From Castanea sativa (lineage: Eukaryota; Streptophyta; Magnoliopsida; Fagales; Fagaceae): 64,000 nt of DNA. The translations under genes and the position numbers were made by a program. The DNA is taken from NCBI RefSeq assembly GCF_040712315.1, contig NC_134013.1, forward strand, positions 35,065,001-35,129,000. Direction: 5' to 3'. Position 1 is the first letter of the stretch, and every line of letters begins with the position of its first letter. The notes under the pieces are model-generated. The model saw nothing but the letters and a program-made list of their open reading frames with translations, made no database searches and was not told the origin of the DNA. This document shows positions 47,146 to 59,300 of the stretch, piece after piece.

Positions 47146-47885
47146 CCTCACCAATCCTACCACTTGTGGATGGTGACAGTCCAAACTATCTTCACATGTG
47201 TGAGAGCACCTACCCTTATTCGCTTACTCTACTTGTGCTTGTGGGTTTATGATCATGTGTGGGTAGTGAACAAATTGTAGCAAGCCATTATCCATCATTT
47301 GGGTTTTTTAAGGTGTGATTGGTCACCTATGTTTGGTCAAGATCTAAAGATTATAAGGTCTTATAACCTTAGGTCAAACCATATCTTGAACTAGAAACAT
47401 GGATTTGGGATTTTGATTATGCAAGAGGAAGGTGTTACGTGTTAGGCACCCCATGATGATTGTGGAATGAGGATACTTAGTTTTGATTATCCCTTCTAAT
47501 ATTCTGAAATGCAAGATGAAGGTAACCCTTGACTTAGTTTTAAGGACACATGTTCACGATATTGTGCATGCGTCAAGATTGATGCATGTGGGATGGCGTC
47601 AATGGTTTTTACTTGATATGAATAATGAAGTTCGCCCACAGATCTACATCTTTTTGCCATGTGTGGAATTTCCTTACCATCAAGAAACTTACTTATAGTC
47701 AGAATCCGCCTCCCTAAGAGCACGAGTCCATCATCTAGATCATGCCAAGATACTAAAGGTATGCTAGATGACTACTCTACCACACAAGTGAAAAGAGCTG
47801 GGGAACAAACAGAATACCTCTAAGGTTTTGACTTTTTTGCTTAGATGGAGGTCCAGAGGGGATTTATATATATATATACACACAC
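47146..47885. other. Unassigned intergenic sequence
   Basis: Less AT-rich than its surroundings, with no frame or repeat ends that I recognise. It is probably old transposon debris. Confidence 0.35.
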
Positions 47886-47891
47886 ACACAT

Positions 47892-49465
47892 GAATTCAAG
47901 TTACACTTAATGTAACTCCAAATAATGTTACGCCATCCAATAACTTGTTATTGATTATATATTTTGAACTGAACCATTGAATTACTTATTCTGTATGTTC
48001 TTAACATGCATGTCAATTTTCTTGCTAATCAGATGTAATTTACCATTCGATCTATAAATTTATCTTTTATACATTATTAGTAAGTTGCTCATGTTCACGG
48101 ATAATATTGTAATTTTTATATAAGATGGTTTTGGAGAATATTGTATATATATTATAGTATAATTGTTATAAAACTTTTTTAGTAATGAGTTCATCGTAAG
48201 AAGAAGAAAAAATACCCGTAGGGGTTTCGGCAGCTTCATGGTGGTGAGAGGTTAGCATGACAATGGTGGCAGTCCCTCAAACTCCTCTATTTCTCTCTCT
48301 TACAAATGTTTTGTCAATCTCAAGTATTTTATTTTGGAAATAGTGAAATAATGTGTTTCATTTAATAATCCACAACATTCTCGTGTCTCTCTTTCTCCAT
48401 AGTGCCTTATTGGTTAGTTATATTAGTCCTTAATTTTAATTTTAATTTTAATTTTTTTTTTGCATTTGTTTTTAATACTTTGACAATGGGTATGCTAAAA
48501 GACATGAATAAGAGAGAAATTTGTGGTGTAAGCTTAGACAATTAATGAGAGATTAATAAGATGATAGTAAAAAATAAGTTAATGTGATGTTTTGGGTAAC
48601 CGTTTAAAAAACTTAATGAAAAGAGGTAAAAAAGACTAAATGCAAAACTAGAGCGTCACATAACAGAACCTCATGCGCTCCTGCATGAAGTCTCTGCTTT
48701 ATATATATATATTGATTTTAAATTACAAAAACTTGAATTCAAACAATTGATTGATAACATGATTGTTGATCATTTTTAAATTTTGTAAACATGAAGAATA
48801 TACGAAGATAATGTAACTCAGTGGTGGATTTATTAAAATTCATATCTAATTAATAAATATTGGATGGTGTGATTAGGGGTGTGCAGAAAACCCACCAACC
48901 TGCCAAACCCGACCCGACCTAACCCAACCCGCCGGGTTGGGTCAAATTTTAGGCTTGATGGGTTGGGTTGGGTTATAAAAAAATTTTTTTGTATCGGGTC
49001 GGGTTGGATTTGGGTCATAAAATTACAAACCCGCCAAACCTGACCCGACCCACCCATATTTTAATATATATTTAAAATATATTATATATTTATTAATTTT
49101 TTTTTAAAGTTAAAACTCAGCTGTAGAGCTCTTCATCAATTCCTACAAACATATATAATATAAAATCCTATTACTTTCTTTAATATATATTTAAATATAT
49201 TATATAATTAATAAAAAATATATGGGTTCAATTTAATAATAATAATAATAAAATGTCAAACCCATGGGTTCAACCCGACCCATGTGGGTTGGGTTGGGTT
49301 GGGTTGGGTTGGACATATGTGATGGGTTGGGTGGGGTTGAATTTTTTTTGGCTCACTATGGTGGGTTGGGTCAAAAAATTCTCTTAATCTGACCCAACCT
49401 GACCCATGCACACTTCTAGGTGTGATATTGCTTAGAGTTACATCAGATGTAACTTGATCCCAATG
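47892..49465. mobile_element. Composite element: GAATTCAAGTTACA family with two insertions
   Basis: The ends GAATTCAAGTTACACTTAAT and GTTACATCAGATGTAACTTG are loosely inverted. Inner sequence (ATCAGATGTAATTTACCATTCG; AATTACAAAAACTTGAA) matches 42718-43112. It is interrupted by about 48080-48712 (ends in the TTTATATAT block) and by a hAT-like element at 48874-49418. TA repeats lie at both flanks. Confidence 0.55.
48874..49418. mobile_element. hAT-like MITE with perfect 8-bp duplication
   Basis: GGTGTGAT flanks both sides (48866-48873, 49419-49426). The ends are TAGGGGTGTGCA and, inverted, TAGAAGTGTGCA. The interior is rich in GGGTTG and CAACCC repeats that can pair with one another. It is non-coding. 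Confidence 0.88.
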
Positions 49466-49469
49466 TTTT

Positions 49470-50369
49470 ATATATATATATATATTCTTGACACTTTTCT
49501 ATGGTTTCCAATTTTGCTCATGACTTTAGGCAACTCATTTTGGGCCTTCTGAATCTCCATTTTGTGTGATTTGGTGTCATTAATAATTTTATGCAGTTAT
49601 CTTTTCAACACCAATTTTGCGTCAATTATTGGCATTGGGGAAGCTGGGTACCTTGCAAACAATTTTGATTTTCCTACATGCTTATCGTGGTACACGTACA
49701 ACGTTGTGCATGTGATTCCTCTCAATCAAGATATTTCTTAGGGAGGCGAAAATACTATTTTCAAAAGGAAACGATATACTTGAAGAATGTGGCTATCTTT
49801 CAAACTATCATTATGTAAATTAATTGGGATCCGAACGCAAAGTTGGTATCTTGAACGCAAAGTTAGAGTTTTCAAGGATCAAGAGATGTTTTACAAAACC
49901 CAACCAACATTTTCATCTGCATTCTCAATAGCCCCACCACCGAAATTCCTTGACCACTAAGAAGCCCAACACGATTGGACCATCAGAAACCTCCATTTAT
50001 GATGGTGTTCAATGGCAGCGATAAGTTCTCTACTTTATCTCATATCTTCTCTATGAGCTCCTCTCTCTCTCTCTCTCTCTCTCATATGCTTGATGGTTGA
50101 TATGTTAATACCTGGACGTCTTTGTTGGAAATACTAAGAAATGACAGTTGAACTTCAATGCTCTGGACGTCTTTATTAGAAATACTAGGAAGTGATAGTT
50201 GAACTTCAATGCTCTTGGTGGCCAAAGTGAGTCTTAGTGGATTTTGGTAGTCGATAGTGATTAGCAATGATGGAGTCCATCTATGGTGCATGGCTAGTGT
50301 TGTGTGTAGACGCGAATATATTATATTCTCAACTTGTGCAAGGGTGGAGCTAAGAAAATTGGGGTGGGG
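49470..50369. other. Unassigned intergenic sequence
   Basis: A (CT)n tract lies at 50060-50082. A block of about 50 bp (GGACGTCTTT..TTGGAAATACTA) is repeated at 50113 and 50164. Nothing else recognised. Confidence 0.45.
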
Positions 50370-50374
50370 TGGGG

Positions 50375-51280
50375 GAATTACACAAAACACCCCTACGACT
50401 CCACAAAAATCTAACACCCATTTTCAAACAATTTTGTTAGTTAGCACGTTTTTAAAACTATTTAAGAAATTAACATCTCAAGTTCTATATTCTCGATTTT
50501 GGTATGCTAAATTGAGTTCCTTGAACTCGATTTCAACATTCTGTCATATGAAACTCGAGTCCATAGGACTCGATTTCTTCAACAAACTACAAACTTGACC
50601 CCACGGAGACCCAAATCCATGAAGAAGAAGAAGAATCATGAAGAAGAAGAAGAAGAATCTGCAACCATCCCCATGAAGACCCAAATCAACCAACCCCACA
50701 AAGACCCAAATCCAAGAAGAAGAAGAAGAATCTGACCTAGAAGAAGGAAGATTTGACCAAAGAAGAAAAACCTCAACAACCAAACCCATTTCTCAAAAAC
50801 CCAAACCCAAAAATCAAAAAAAAAAAAAAAAAACCCAAATCAAAACACAACACCACGAATGTTTTGCTTTCAACACTAGAGCGGTTTTGGTTTGTTGCTC
50901 ATAGAAAAGCTGGAATGATGAAGGCTTGCAAAATGCGAACTATCTTGACAGAGTTGTAGGGATGAACAAATTTTGTTTTCAGGTGAGACAACCATCTGGA
51001 TTCTCTTAAGCTTGTTAATTCTAGTAGAATTTATCTGGTGGTTTTGTTCTTTCTTTGAAGGCATCGTCCAAGCCTTGGAGTTTGCTAAAGAAATCAAGTC
51101 CTATGTACTCGAGTTTCATATGACAAAATGTTGAAATCGAGTTCAATGTACTCAATTTTGGATCCAAAATCGAGTATATAGAACTCAAGATGTTAGTTTC
51201 CTAAATAATTTTGAAAACGTGTTAACTAACGAAATTGTTTGAAAATGGGTGTTATTTTTATAATAAAAAATACCAAAAAT
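50375..51280. mobile_element. MULE-like element, relative of 3628-4940
   Basis: The ends carry long inverted repeats: AACACCCATTTTCAAACAAT with TTAGTTAGCACG and ACATCTCAAGTTC on the left, and the inverted equivalents on the right. Internal ACTCGA..TCGAGT palindromes follow the same layout as the element at 3628, with the order CAAACAAT, TTAG, GCAC, ACATCTC. The outer ends and duplication are not clear. The interior (50590-50870) is a GAAGAA and CCCAAA-rich non-coding stretch. Confidence 0.68.
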
Positions 51281-51498
51281 CAACCTTATTCTTTTGATTT
51301 CATTTTTTGTATTTTTCTTGGTGGATTATCTATGTTTTATATCAAAAATCATTTAAAAAGTAGAAAAAATATATCTCAAATTTTGGGGGGAAGGGAAACA
51401 AGGTAATATTGATAATCCAGTTAAACTTGGCAGGTTTGTGACGACTTGGGTAAGCCGGATGGGTTTAAAGAACCCAGTTGGGTTTGTGGAATTTAAAA

Positions 51499-51560
51499 CT
51501 AGTGGATATCCTGCGCGATACGAAATGCATTTTGATAAATTTAGTAAAAAATTATTTATG
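51499..51560 (-). mobile_element. Helitron-like 3' end
   Basis: Read on the minus strand this ends ...CGTATCGCGCAGGATATCCACTAG followed by T, with a CG-rich near-palindrome just before CTAG. That is the usual form of a Helitron 3' end inserted at A|T. The 5' end (TC) was not located. Confidence 0.5.
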
Positions 51561-52380
51561 ATCCATTGATTTCATGAATACTATTATTATTTGTCATAAT
51601 TAAAATATGAAGTTTTCTAGTAAAACAAAATTGAAACTAAAAAAATTGGGGGAAAATTCTTGTAATTCATGCAACCAACAAATGACACCATATTACGTTC
51701 ACATTGTCATCTACAAACCTGGAGGTTCTTAGGTGTCTTTCTTTTATGATTTATGCTTTATATATAGATTTTATAGTGTTAGTTTCTATATTTCTTATGG
51801 CACTAAAGTTTCTATCTCCACTATATCAGTACTTATAATTTTTATGCTAATGAAAGTAGCTTTTTTTTAGTTTCAGAATTGATATGAGATAATTAAGGCC
51901 CAATAATATTTTAATTAAACAAAACTTTGATTTTCTAAGACCTTAATTATAATAGGGAGAAAATTGAAAGAATGATATCTTAATCAATTAACTATAAAAA
52001 TTGCTAGAATACAACAACATAAACAATATAATGCCATAATGATACAATAATATCACAATTTAACCTCCAAATTTTAATTGAACTAAAAGCAGTCAAAACA
52101 CCAAATATACTACAAATCCTTACCAAGTATATGTGTCATACAGAAAACCCAAAATCTAAATTAACACATTGTCAAAGGGAAAATTAATGCCTCTGAATAA
52201 AAATTGGAAAGCCAAGCCGAAACTCGACTATGGGCTCTTGAGATGGTGCCCAAAGGCTTTTGGTGTGGTGACAAGCCTATCCAAGCAAGAAATGAAGGCT
52301 GCACTTGATAAAACAGCAACAAAAGCCCAATAAAAATGCTTTACAATATTTAATTAATACGTTAGTGGTCATGTTTTGAA
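51561..52380. other. AT-rich intergenic sequence
   Basis: Could be the body of the Helitron whose end is at 51499. No coding sequence was seen. Confidence 0.4.
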
Positions 52381-52387
52381 AATGCAA

Positions 52388-52558
52388 GGAAAATAAATTC
52401 TCCAGCGGTAGGGATGAAATTGCACAGTCCAGAAAAATAAGTTCTCCAGGGTAGGGATGAAATTACACGATACATAAAAATAAGTTCTCCAGTGATAGGG
52501 ATGAAATTACACAGTCCAGAAAAATAAGTTCTCCAGTGGTAGGGGTGAAATTACACTT
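52388..52558. repeat. 43-44 bp minisatellite, four copies
   Basis: The unit contains AAAAATAAGTTCTCCAG and TAGGGATGAAATTACAC. The CTCCAG motif recurs at 52400, 52444, 52487 and 52531, so the spacing is 44, 43 and 44. Confidence 0.92.
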
Positions 52559-54350
52559 AGAGTCTAGTAGTTAATGATTAAATAAATTTAGGAAAGTGTT
52601 CACTTCTAGGGTCCTTGTGTGTCTCAGTCAGGGGAATTTATTATACTTTCAGCCATCATTACATCGATATGAGGGAAAAATTATATTGTTACAAATACAT
52701 TATATCCTTCAACACTAAAACAAAAAGTAAAAATTAAAGGTTCCATAGGAAGAAGAAAGGGATTAATTGGAGTGGTGTGAAGGGAGAGAGAGAGATCCCA
52801 ACTCAGTGCAGCAATTATTAAACTAAGATTTTAAGGAGTATATGTGCATGAGGTATGAATGGGGTAATGTAGGCTATTTTGAGTGAGTGAGATGGAATTA
52901 ATGCTAAGGTTAAGGCTTTAGTAAGTAGTGGGTTGTTTGTGACTAATTGGGAAGCATTATGAGCTGTGATTATGCAAAAGAGGAAAGGAATGTCTGAGGC
53001 TAGGTGATTGTGGGCTAAGGGAAATGAGTTGAGAGCTTAGGGAGAGCTAAAACACAAGTAAAATGGTAAGTAAATTAGAAGTTTCAGAAGGAGTGCGTGT
53101 GTTGTGGGCTGAGGTGCTTATGTTTTAATAGTGGAGTTTAGGGAAGCATTAATTAACAAGAATCCAAAAAATGTAGGACTAATCAGAGGCAGGGAATTAG
53201 GTTTAATCCTCCTAGGATTTGGCCAGAAGTAAGAGATTTACTTTTGGGGTTACCTTGCTTTTTTGGGTAATATGCCAAATGGTGGGTTTTTGGGGTGTTT
53301 TGCATTAAATGTCAAGATTTCTGGAGTTGAGTTTAACCAATGAGATTAAGGCAAGTATCAAGAATGAATCCTAGTGTTGCAACTGAAATTTGGACCCCAA
53401 GAAGTAGGATTCAACAGCCCAAGCCAAGTGTCAAAATCTAAGTCCACTTCAGGGGGTTCGGCTGGAGATCCCTTTATGCCCTCCAAACCACATGTTTCCA
53501 ATTTTTCCCCTTTAGGATTCATGGGCTTGGCACATGAATCATGTCTTGAACATTTTTGACATTTATAGCATCAATTTGTTGAGATTTGGATAACATAGTG
53601 GAGATATGGTCTTGAGAAAAATGATGGAGTTCCATCACCCATTAAACTTCAGCTGATATCACAACCTTTGGGCACTATTCACGTTAGGTAGAGGGTGACA
53701 GAAAGCTGATGGGACAACCCCTAGTTCATCCCACTTGGTTTTCTTGTAAAGGCCTCCAGCTGTACCTTGGTCAAGGATGAATAAATGCTGATTGTCCACT
53801 TTCAATCCTCTACCTCCTGCTAAGGTTCTTTTGATTGGGCTTGCTCATGTGGGCTGGTCCCTTTAGGCTGGATTGTGTTTATCCTACATAATAGACATCA
53901 ACAATACATGTTGCCATGGGTTTTCATCCCTCATGGACTTTTATTATTAGTAAATACTTTGGGTTTTCATAGACATTTGTAATGGGCCTTTGGGCAATGA
54001 GTTGTAATACTTGAAATAATGGGATAAGTTTTAAAATGCCTTTGTAATTAACTTTTACTATGATGAATTCCACATCGTAAGTAATGTTCATGATTCCTAA
54101 TAATCACTTCATAATTTAAATGGTAAGCTTGTGGGATTGAGTATTTACCATGAGCTTTGAAGATAAATATTATGGATGTTGTGATGTAAATGATGACCAT
54201 GTGTTTCATGTGTTTGTCAAGATAGCTTCTTATGAGCTTTTATAAAACGATTACCATGGTTTTTGCCATAGTAAGGTTCAAGAAATAATGTTCATCTTTA
54301 AAATGAAATAAACATGATTTTTTTTGCTGAGCGTTAATAATCTTGAGCTT
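52559..54350. other. Unassigned, probably decayed LTR-retroelement sequence
   Basis: There is no domain. Together with the minisatellite before it and the repeats after it, the block looks like the non-coding body of a large retroelement. This is inference from texture only. Confidence 0.3.
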
Positions 54351-54359
54351 TTGATAAAA

Positions 54360-54625
54360 TAGTGCTAACGTAAATTGGGCTTTCGATATTGCTAGCGAGA
54401 ACTGGGCTTTTGATGTTGCTAATGGAAATTGGGCATTTTTTATGTTGCCAGTGAGAACTAGGCTTTTGATGTTGCCAATGAAAATTGGGCTTTTTGATAA
54501 ATAATTTGCCATGGGTTTAAATCATGAGCTTTGACTATGGGATTGAATCCCATTGATAAGATAATATTGCCATGAATTTGAATCATGGACTTTGATTATG
54601 AGGTCGAATCCCATTGAGAAAATAG
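54360..54625. repeat. Degenerate tandem repeats of about 33 bp, then about 70 bp
   Basis: From 54360 to 54500, four to five copies of an AAATTGGGCTTTTGATGTTGC-like unit occur (the motif is written here at 20-21 bases, with variants). From 54518 to 54645, a unit starting CCATG(G/A)(G/A)TTT and containing GAATCCCATTGA occurs twice. The minus-strand frame over the first block gives a repeating peptide (KAQFSLA), but this follows from the repeat and is not evidence for a protein. Confidence 0.82.
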
Positions 54626-55436
54626 TATTGTCATGAATTCTTGGGCTTTAGAAAGAATGGGATTTCACCTTGCTCAATAAATAATTTGGGTTTTACCAAA
54701 AACATTGGGTCTTATAGTGTTTTGCATTTGTAGCCCAATTTTGCGATGGAAAGGAGAACGGTTGTGGGCTAGCATAGCAATAGTCACAAATATTTAGGTA
54801 TGCCTAATAATTTGTTTGTGACATTTGAAAATAAATAGGTGTTATTTAAATAATATTAGGTGTAAAAAAAATGTACCCCAACACACATAATATGGAAAAA
54901 TCATCCTAACCACATTACAAAGCTACATTAGTAGAAACAAATACATAAAATCTAAAAAAAATATTAGAAACGAACATAATATTTTGGAAGTTAACACACC
55001 TCTCAGAAAGGGAACTAACGATATTGTGAGAGAAGTATGGAAGTTTGATTTTTAAGTCCAAAGGAAATGAGAATTTATATTTGACAAATGTAGAGACAAA
55101 TACTCATATTACTCAATATTCATTGAATCTGACTCTTGTAATTCTGCATTGAAGTTAGTCTTATGCATAAAATTGAAAAGTTTTCTTAATTCCAATCTTT
55201 CCCATAACTTTTTATCCATCCATATCTATTTAAAGCATTTCAAATAATAAATGTATACAAATTCTTTGAATTTTATTAATGCATCAAAATAAATGCATAT
55301 GTCATTACTTAATAGTTTGATACAAATGCTAAATTTAGATGAGGTGGAAGCTCAAATGAAAAAAAATGTTATACAATACGCCATTTGGTAGAATTTCATG
55401 CTCTCGCACATGAGATCTCTGCTTTTATATTTTGAT

Positions 55437-55770
55437 GATTACATTTATAAGTCCACTTTATTGACTTCTTTATTGATTAATGTGTTATAATATGGTAATT
55501 TAATGAGAAAAGCTAAATTAAAAAAAAAAATGCATTTATCTATTTGTCTACTTACCTTCAAGACTCACATCTTATCAAAAGACTACTTTGTTAGGCAAAT
55601 GCCTATTTTTTAATTTACATGTTTTTCTTATGATTTTTAAACATATTTTTGTATATATTTATTTTTTAAAATTTTTTATTTGACCTGTGGTTTAACCAGT
55701 AACCCACTGGTTGAACCGGTAACCCTGACTCATTGATTGGGTCAATGTTTAGGCCGAGTCTATTAAGTAC
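55437..55770. mobile_element. Inverted-repeat element, 5'-truncated copy
   Basis: It shares the interior (TTCTTTATTGATTAATGTGT) and the right part (AACCAGTAACCCACTGGTTG) with 27690-28535, but lacks the left end. The end reads GAGTCTATTAAGTACAG, diverged from the TAATAACTATG of the full copy. Confidence 0.6.
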
Positions 55771-55774
55771 AGTT

Positions 55775-56337
55775 GAGAGTTTGTTTATTATATTAGCATG
55801 AGTACCTTTGGACGTATTGAGGTTTTTGGTATGTGAGAGTGACTCATTTTTCAGTTGGTGTTGAAAGTTTGTTTTTAGTGTAATGGGAATTTGGGTGCGT
55901 TTACGCTCGTTAAAAAATGTGTTTATGTTTATAATTTATATCATTTGTAGTGAATTTTAGACAAAGTTACTCGTAGATATAGATATGGAGTTGAAACATG
56001 TCAAATTTTGTTGTCATGTGTAGATGTTTTAGTTTCTTGTTTATGCCATTGCGTTTTTTACTTGCGCAAATTAGAACAGATTCTGAAATTCAGGGAAATT
56101 GAAAGAAGCTTGTTAATACAAATCCTTTATTTCATTTGTACATTGGATAAGACAGCACTACCGAAAGAACCGATTTGTAAATTTTGTATGTTACGGGGAC
56201 GAGTATATAGAATGAAACCTTTATAAACTGAAAGATAATGATCTTTTTTTTTCTCTCTTACTGCAACATCCCTACCAAAAGAGCTGTCCCTAATACATAT
56301 AAACTATAGAGTGAGGAACAAAATCCGAGATATTGGC
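55775..56337. other. 3' flank of the shikimate kinase gene
   Basis: No further gene was recognised. The 3' untranslated region of the minus-strand gene should lie in the 56000-56337 part. A short plus-strand frame (56008-56226) has no family. Confidence 0.4.
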
Positions 56338-59300
56338 TTAGTAAGGATACATTCGTAGGGACTTGCCATTGTTACCCCGTAGAAATTTCTCAATTTGAGC
56401 TAGCACCTGACAAGATTTAAGAACAAGTTAAGTAAATACACCAGTGGGATAACAGCAAAAATAATCTGTACAGAACAGGATGAAGTGAGACCTCAATTGC
56501 TATGACAGTTGGCGTGATATCAGACACATCTTCAAGATGCAGGTTGGTTGCAAGATCTGTGAAGTAAAAGAATCAATTGCACACAATTGTACAGAAACAA
56601 GATCTAATAAAGATAAATTTTAGTTTTATGCTTTAGAAGATGTGGAGCCAAAGAACACCGCAGCCACATAATTTCTAAGAGAAGTACAGGGGAGGACAAA
56701 AGTGGACTATGACCCTTCGCTAATTTACATGCCAAAGTTTTCTCAATCTGCATTATCTCCAAGGACCAATTTCCCTGGAAGTGATAGATGCAACCATGTC
56801 CATGTCTAACGTTTGATCGAATGTAAAAAAAATAAAAAATATGATAAATTATAATTTTAATAAAATAAAATTAAAAATTTTAAAAAATAAAATAAAATTT
56901 AAACATGTTGTGGATAATAGAAGGCATACGTAGAAGGGAAACCGTAGCATCAGCATTGGCATATGCCTCAGATCGCTTTTTCGTTAGAGTAAACAGTCCC
57001 ACAAAAGCCTGCAGGGAAGTCGAGGGTGTCACATATTCAATTTTTTTCTAAATCAACTATAAAATCTGAATCTAGTGAAAGGGTGTTTGAATTGGTGGAA
57101 TTGATAGCCACCTTGGTGTAAGCATCTCCTGATTCAAAATGCAAAAGAGGGCGAGAATCAGTTCCCACTGCAGCGATTCTCCTTGCCAAGGCATCAAGAG
57201 GTACGTCTAAAAAGACAGTGATCCCCTGCCTCATGTATTTCCTTAGAATAAAAAACAATCATGCAGTTTTTTAATACAACTGACACAAATATAATATATA
57301 AAGGTTATACAGAATATGAGACAATGGAAAAAGGTTAATATCCATGGCCCTAGAATACCAGTTGACAGGTCGAACCACTGCACCACCTCCTGTGGCAATA
57401 ACTTTCCTTGGTGCGAAAGACAATTTCTGCAATGCCTCACTCTGTAAAGAAAAAATGAGAAACCATTAGTTTCTTATCCACAAACATTGAAAGAGTAAAA
57501 CAAAAAAGAAATTTCTACTACAATTAAACTTGTAAGCAAAGTTATTGACTAAAAATAATGATAGACCACTCACATTAGTGATTAGTAGTAGTGGCTTAGT
57601 GGCCTTTAATAAACATATAGGAAACTGGAAAATGAGTTTCTTAATGTATAACTTTCACAGGTTCCTCCTATTATATGTAGCTTTAAAATATTATAACATT
57701 CTCAAACTCCTAGTCTAAAGCAGAGGTATTTCACTTTTCCAGTATGCCCCTTTACAGGTCTCATAACTCATTATTTGAAATAAGTTTTGACCTTTTCTTT
57801 TCCTGCATAGAACTATATTTGAGACTTTAAAATTTCAGAAACCAATTCTAAATCCAACTGGTGCCAACCAAGTCCAAAAGAGTGTAATAGCAGCTTGGTA
57901 AAAGAGCTGGGCTTTATTTTTTATCTTATTTTTTGAGACTTAAAACTTTTATTCTTAATCCATGTTTTATATGCAGATATCAACTGATATGTGAAGATCC
58001 TAAAACAAAATATCTATGAAAATTCTGGTATTAAATCCTGATAATAAAGAAATACTGTATGATGATAGAGGAAAGGGGAATGTGAATTGAAATTCAGAGC
58101 TCCTAAAGACCAAGAAAAGTTTGTACTTTGGTGGACAATGGTTTGTGAACTGAAGGGTAAATGGGTAATAGAATAAATCATAGGGAAAGAGAGAGGAGCA
58201 GAGAAGTTTTGAGCAGTTCATAAGATCAATGTGCTCCAACAAACCTCATGATCTCTGAAGAAACTCTCACCACGCTGTTCAAAGATTTGAGTCACGGAAG
58301 TTCCCATTGCCTGTTCGACATATCTGTCACTGTTACCCAGAAACAACATAAATATTTATTGATGAAATGTTTGCAACCCACAATAACATCATTATATTTT
58401 ACTAAATCCAGAAGTGTGTTGGTGTCAAAGTCAAATACCACCAATCATACTTCTCCTGACCATTTAATATGATTGATGAAACAGATTGCAGATTTCTTTC
58501 ATGGAAAATGGGAAATCTGATGTCCTAAAATGGTGAATCCTACCCAATAACATGTATTGCAATGCCTTGTTTGAGCTGCTTCATGATCCACCAGATGACC
58601 TGGGAACCATCTTCCTAAATAAAAACATACAGAGATAGCAAAATCACTAACCTGTCAACAAAACAATAACCTAATGCTTCTGACAAAATCCGGCCCACTG
58701 TCGTTTTTCCAGAGCCCATCATTCCTGAATTACACACTCCACGGAATTCAATTTCAAGAATAACTTTTTATTTTATTTTTAAATATATCTCAAAGATGGA
58801 GTTCAAAATGAACACTAACCAACAAGAAATATAGAGCGGCCATTTAAGCACAAAGCGACCTCTTGTGCTTTGTTCTGCAATTACATCAGAGCCCAATCAC
58901 TAGTGTATAATCAACCAAACACTAATGTCACAGCCTTAAACTCATCTCAAAAACTAGCATTTCCCCAAAATAAATCACAAATTCCTTATAAACACTAAGT
59001 AAATAAAAATTACTACCTATATAGACTTTAAATAGTATAATGAAAAGTTACCGTACCTTTAACAACCAGTCCTCATCAAAAGAAGTGTAACAATCTCCAG
59101 ATTCCAACACTGGAGCTACAGAACAAATATAATCATAAAAGTCAATCAGGGAATAGCTAGTAAAGCCAAAACTAAATTTAAAATGCTCAGCCTTGCAATC
59201 GCTGTTACAAAATACATCTCCTAATTCATTTCTGCAACAATTAAATTATCAAAAACAACAAACACCACCAAAATAATATTTTATTTATAACAATATCTCA

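Noticed and set aside
49286..49312. Telomere-like G-rich hexamer repeat
   Set aside because: The unit is GGGTTG, not the plant telomere unit TTTAGGG, and it lies inside a hAT-like MITE whose ends are defined.
54240..54512. 90-codon frame with repeating KAQFSLA peptide
   Set aside because: The peptide repeat simply mirrors the degenerate tandem DNA repeat.
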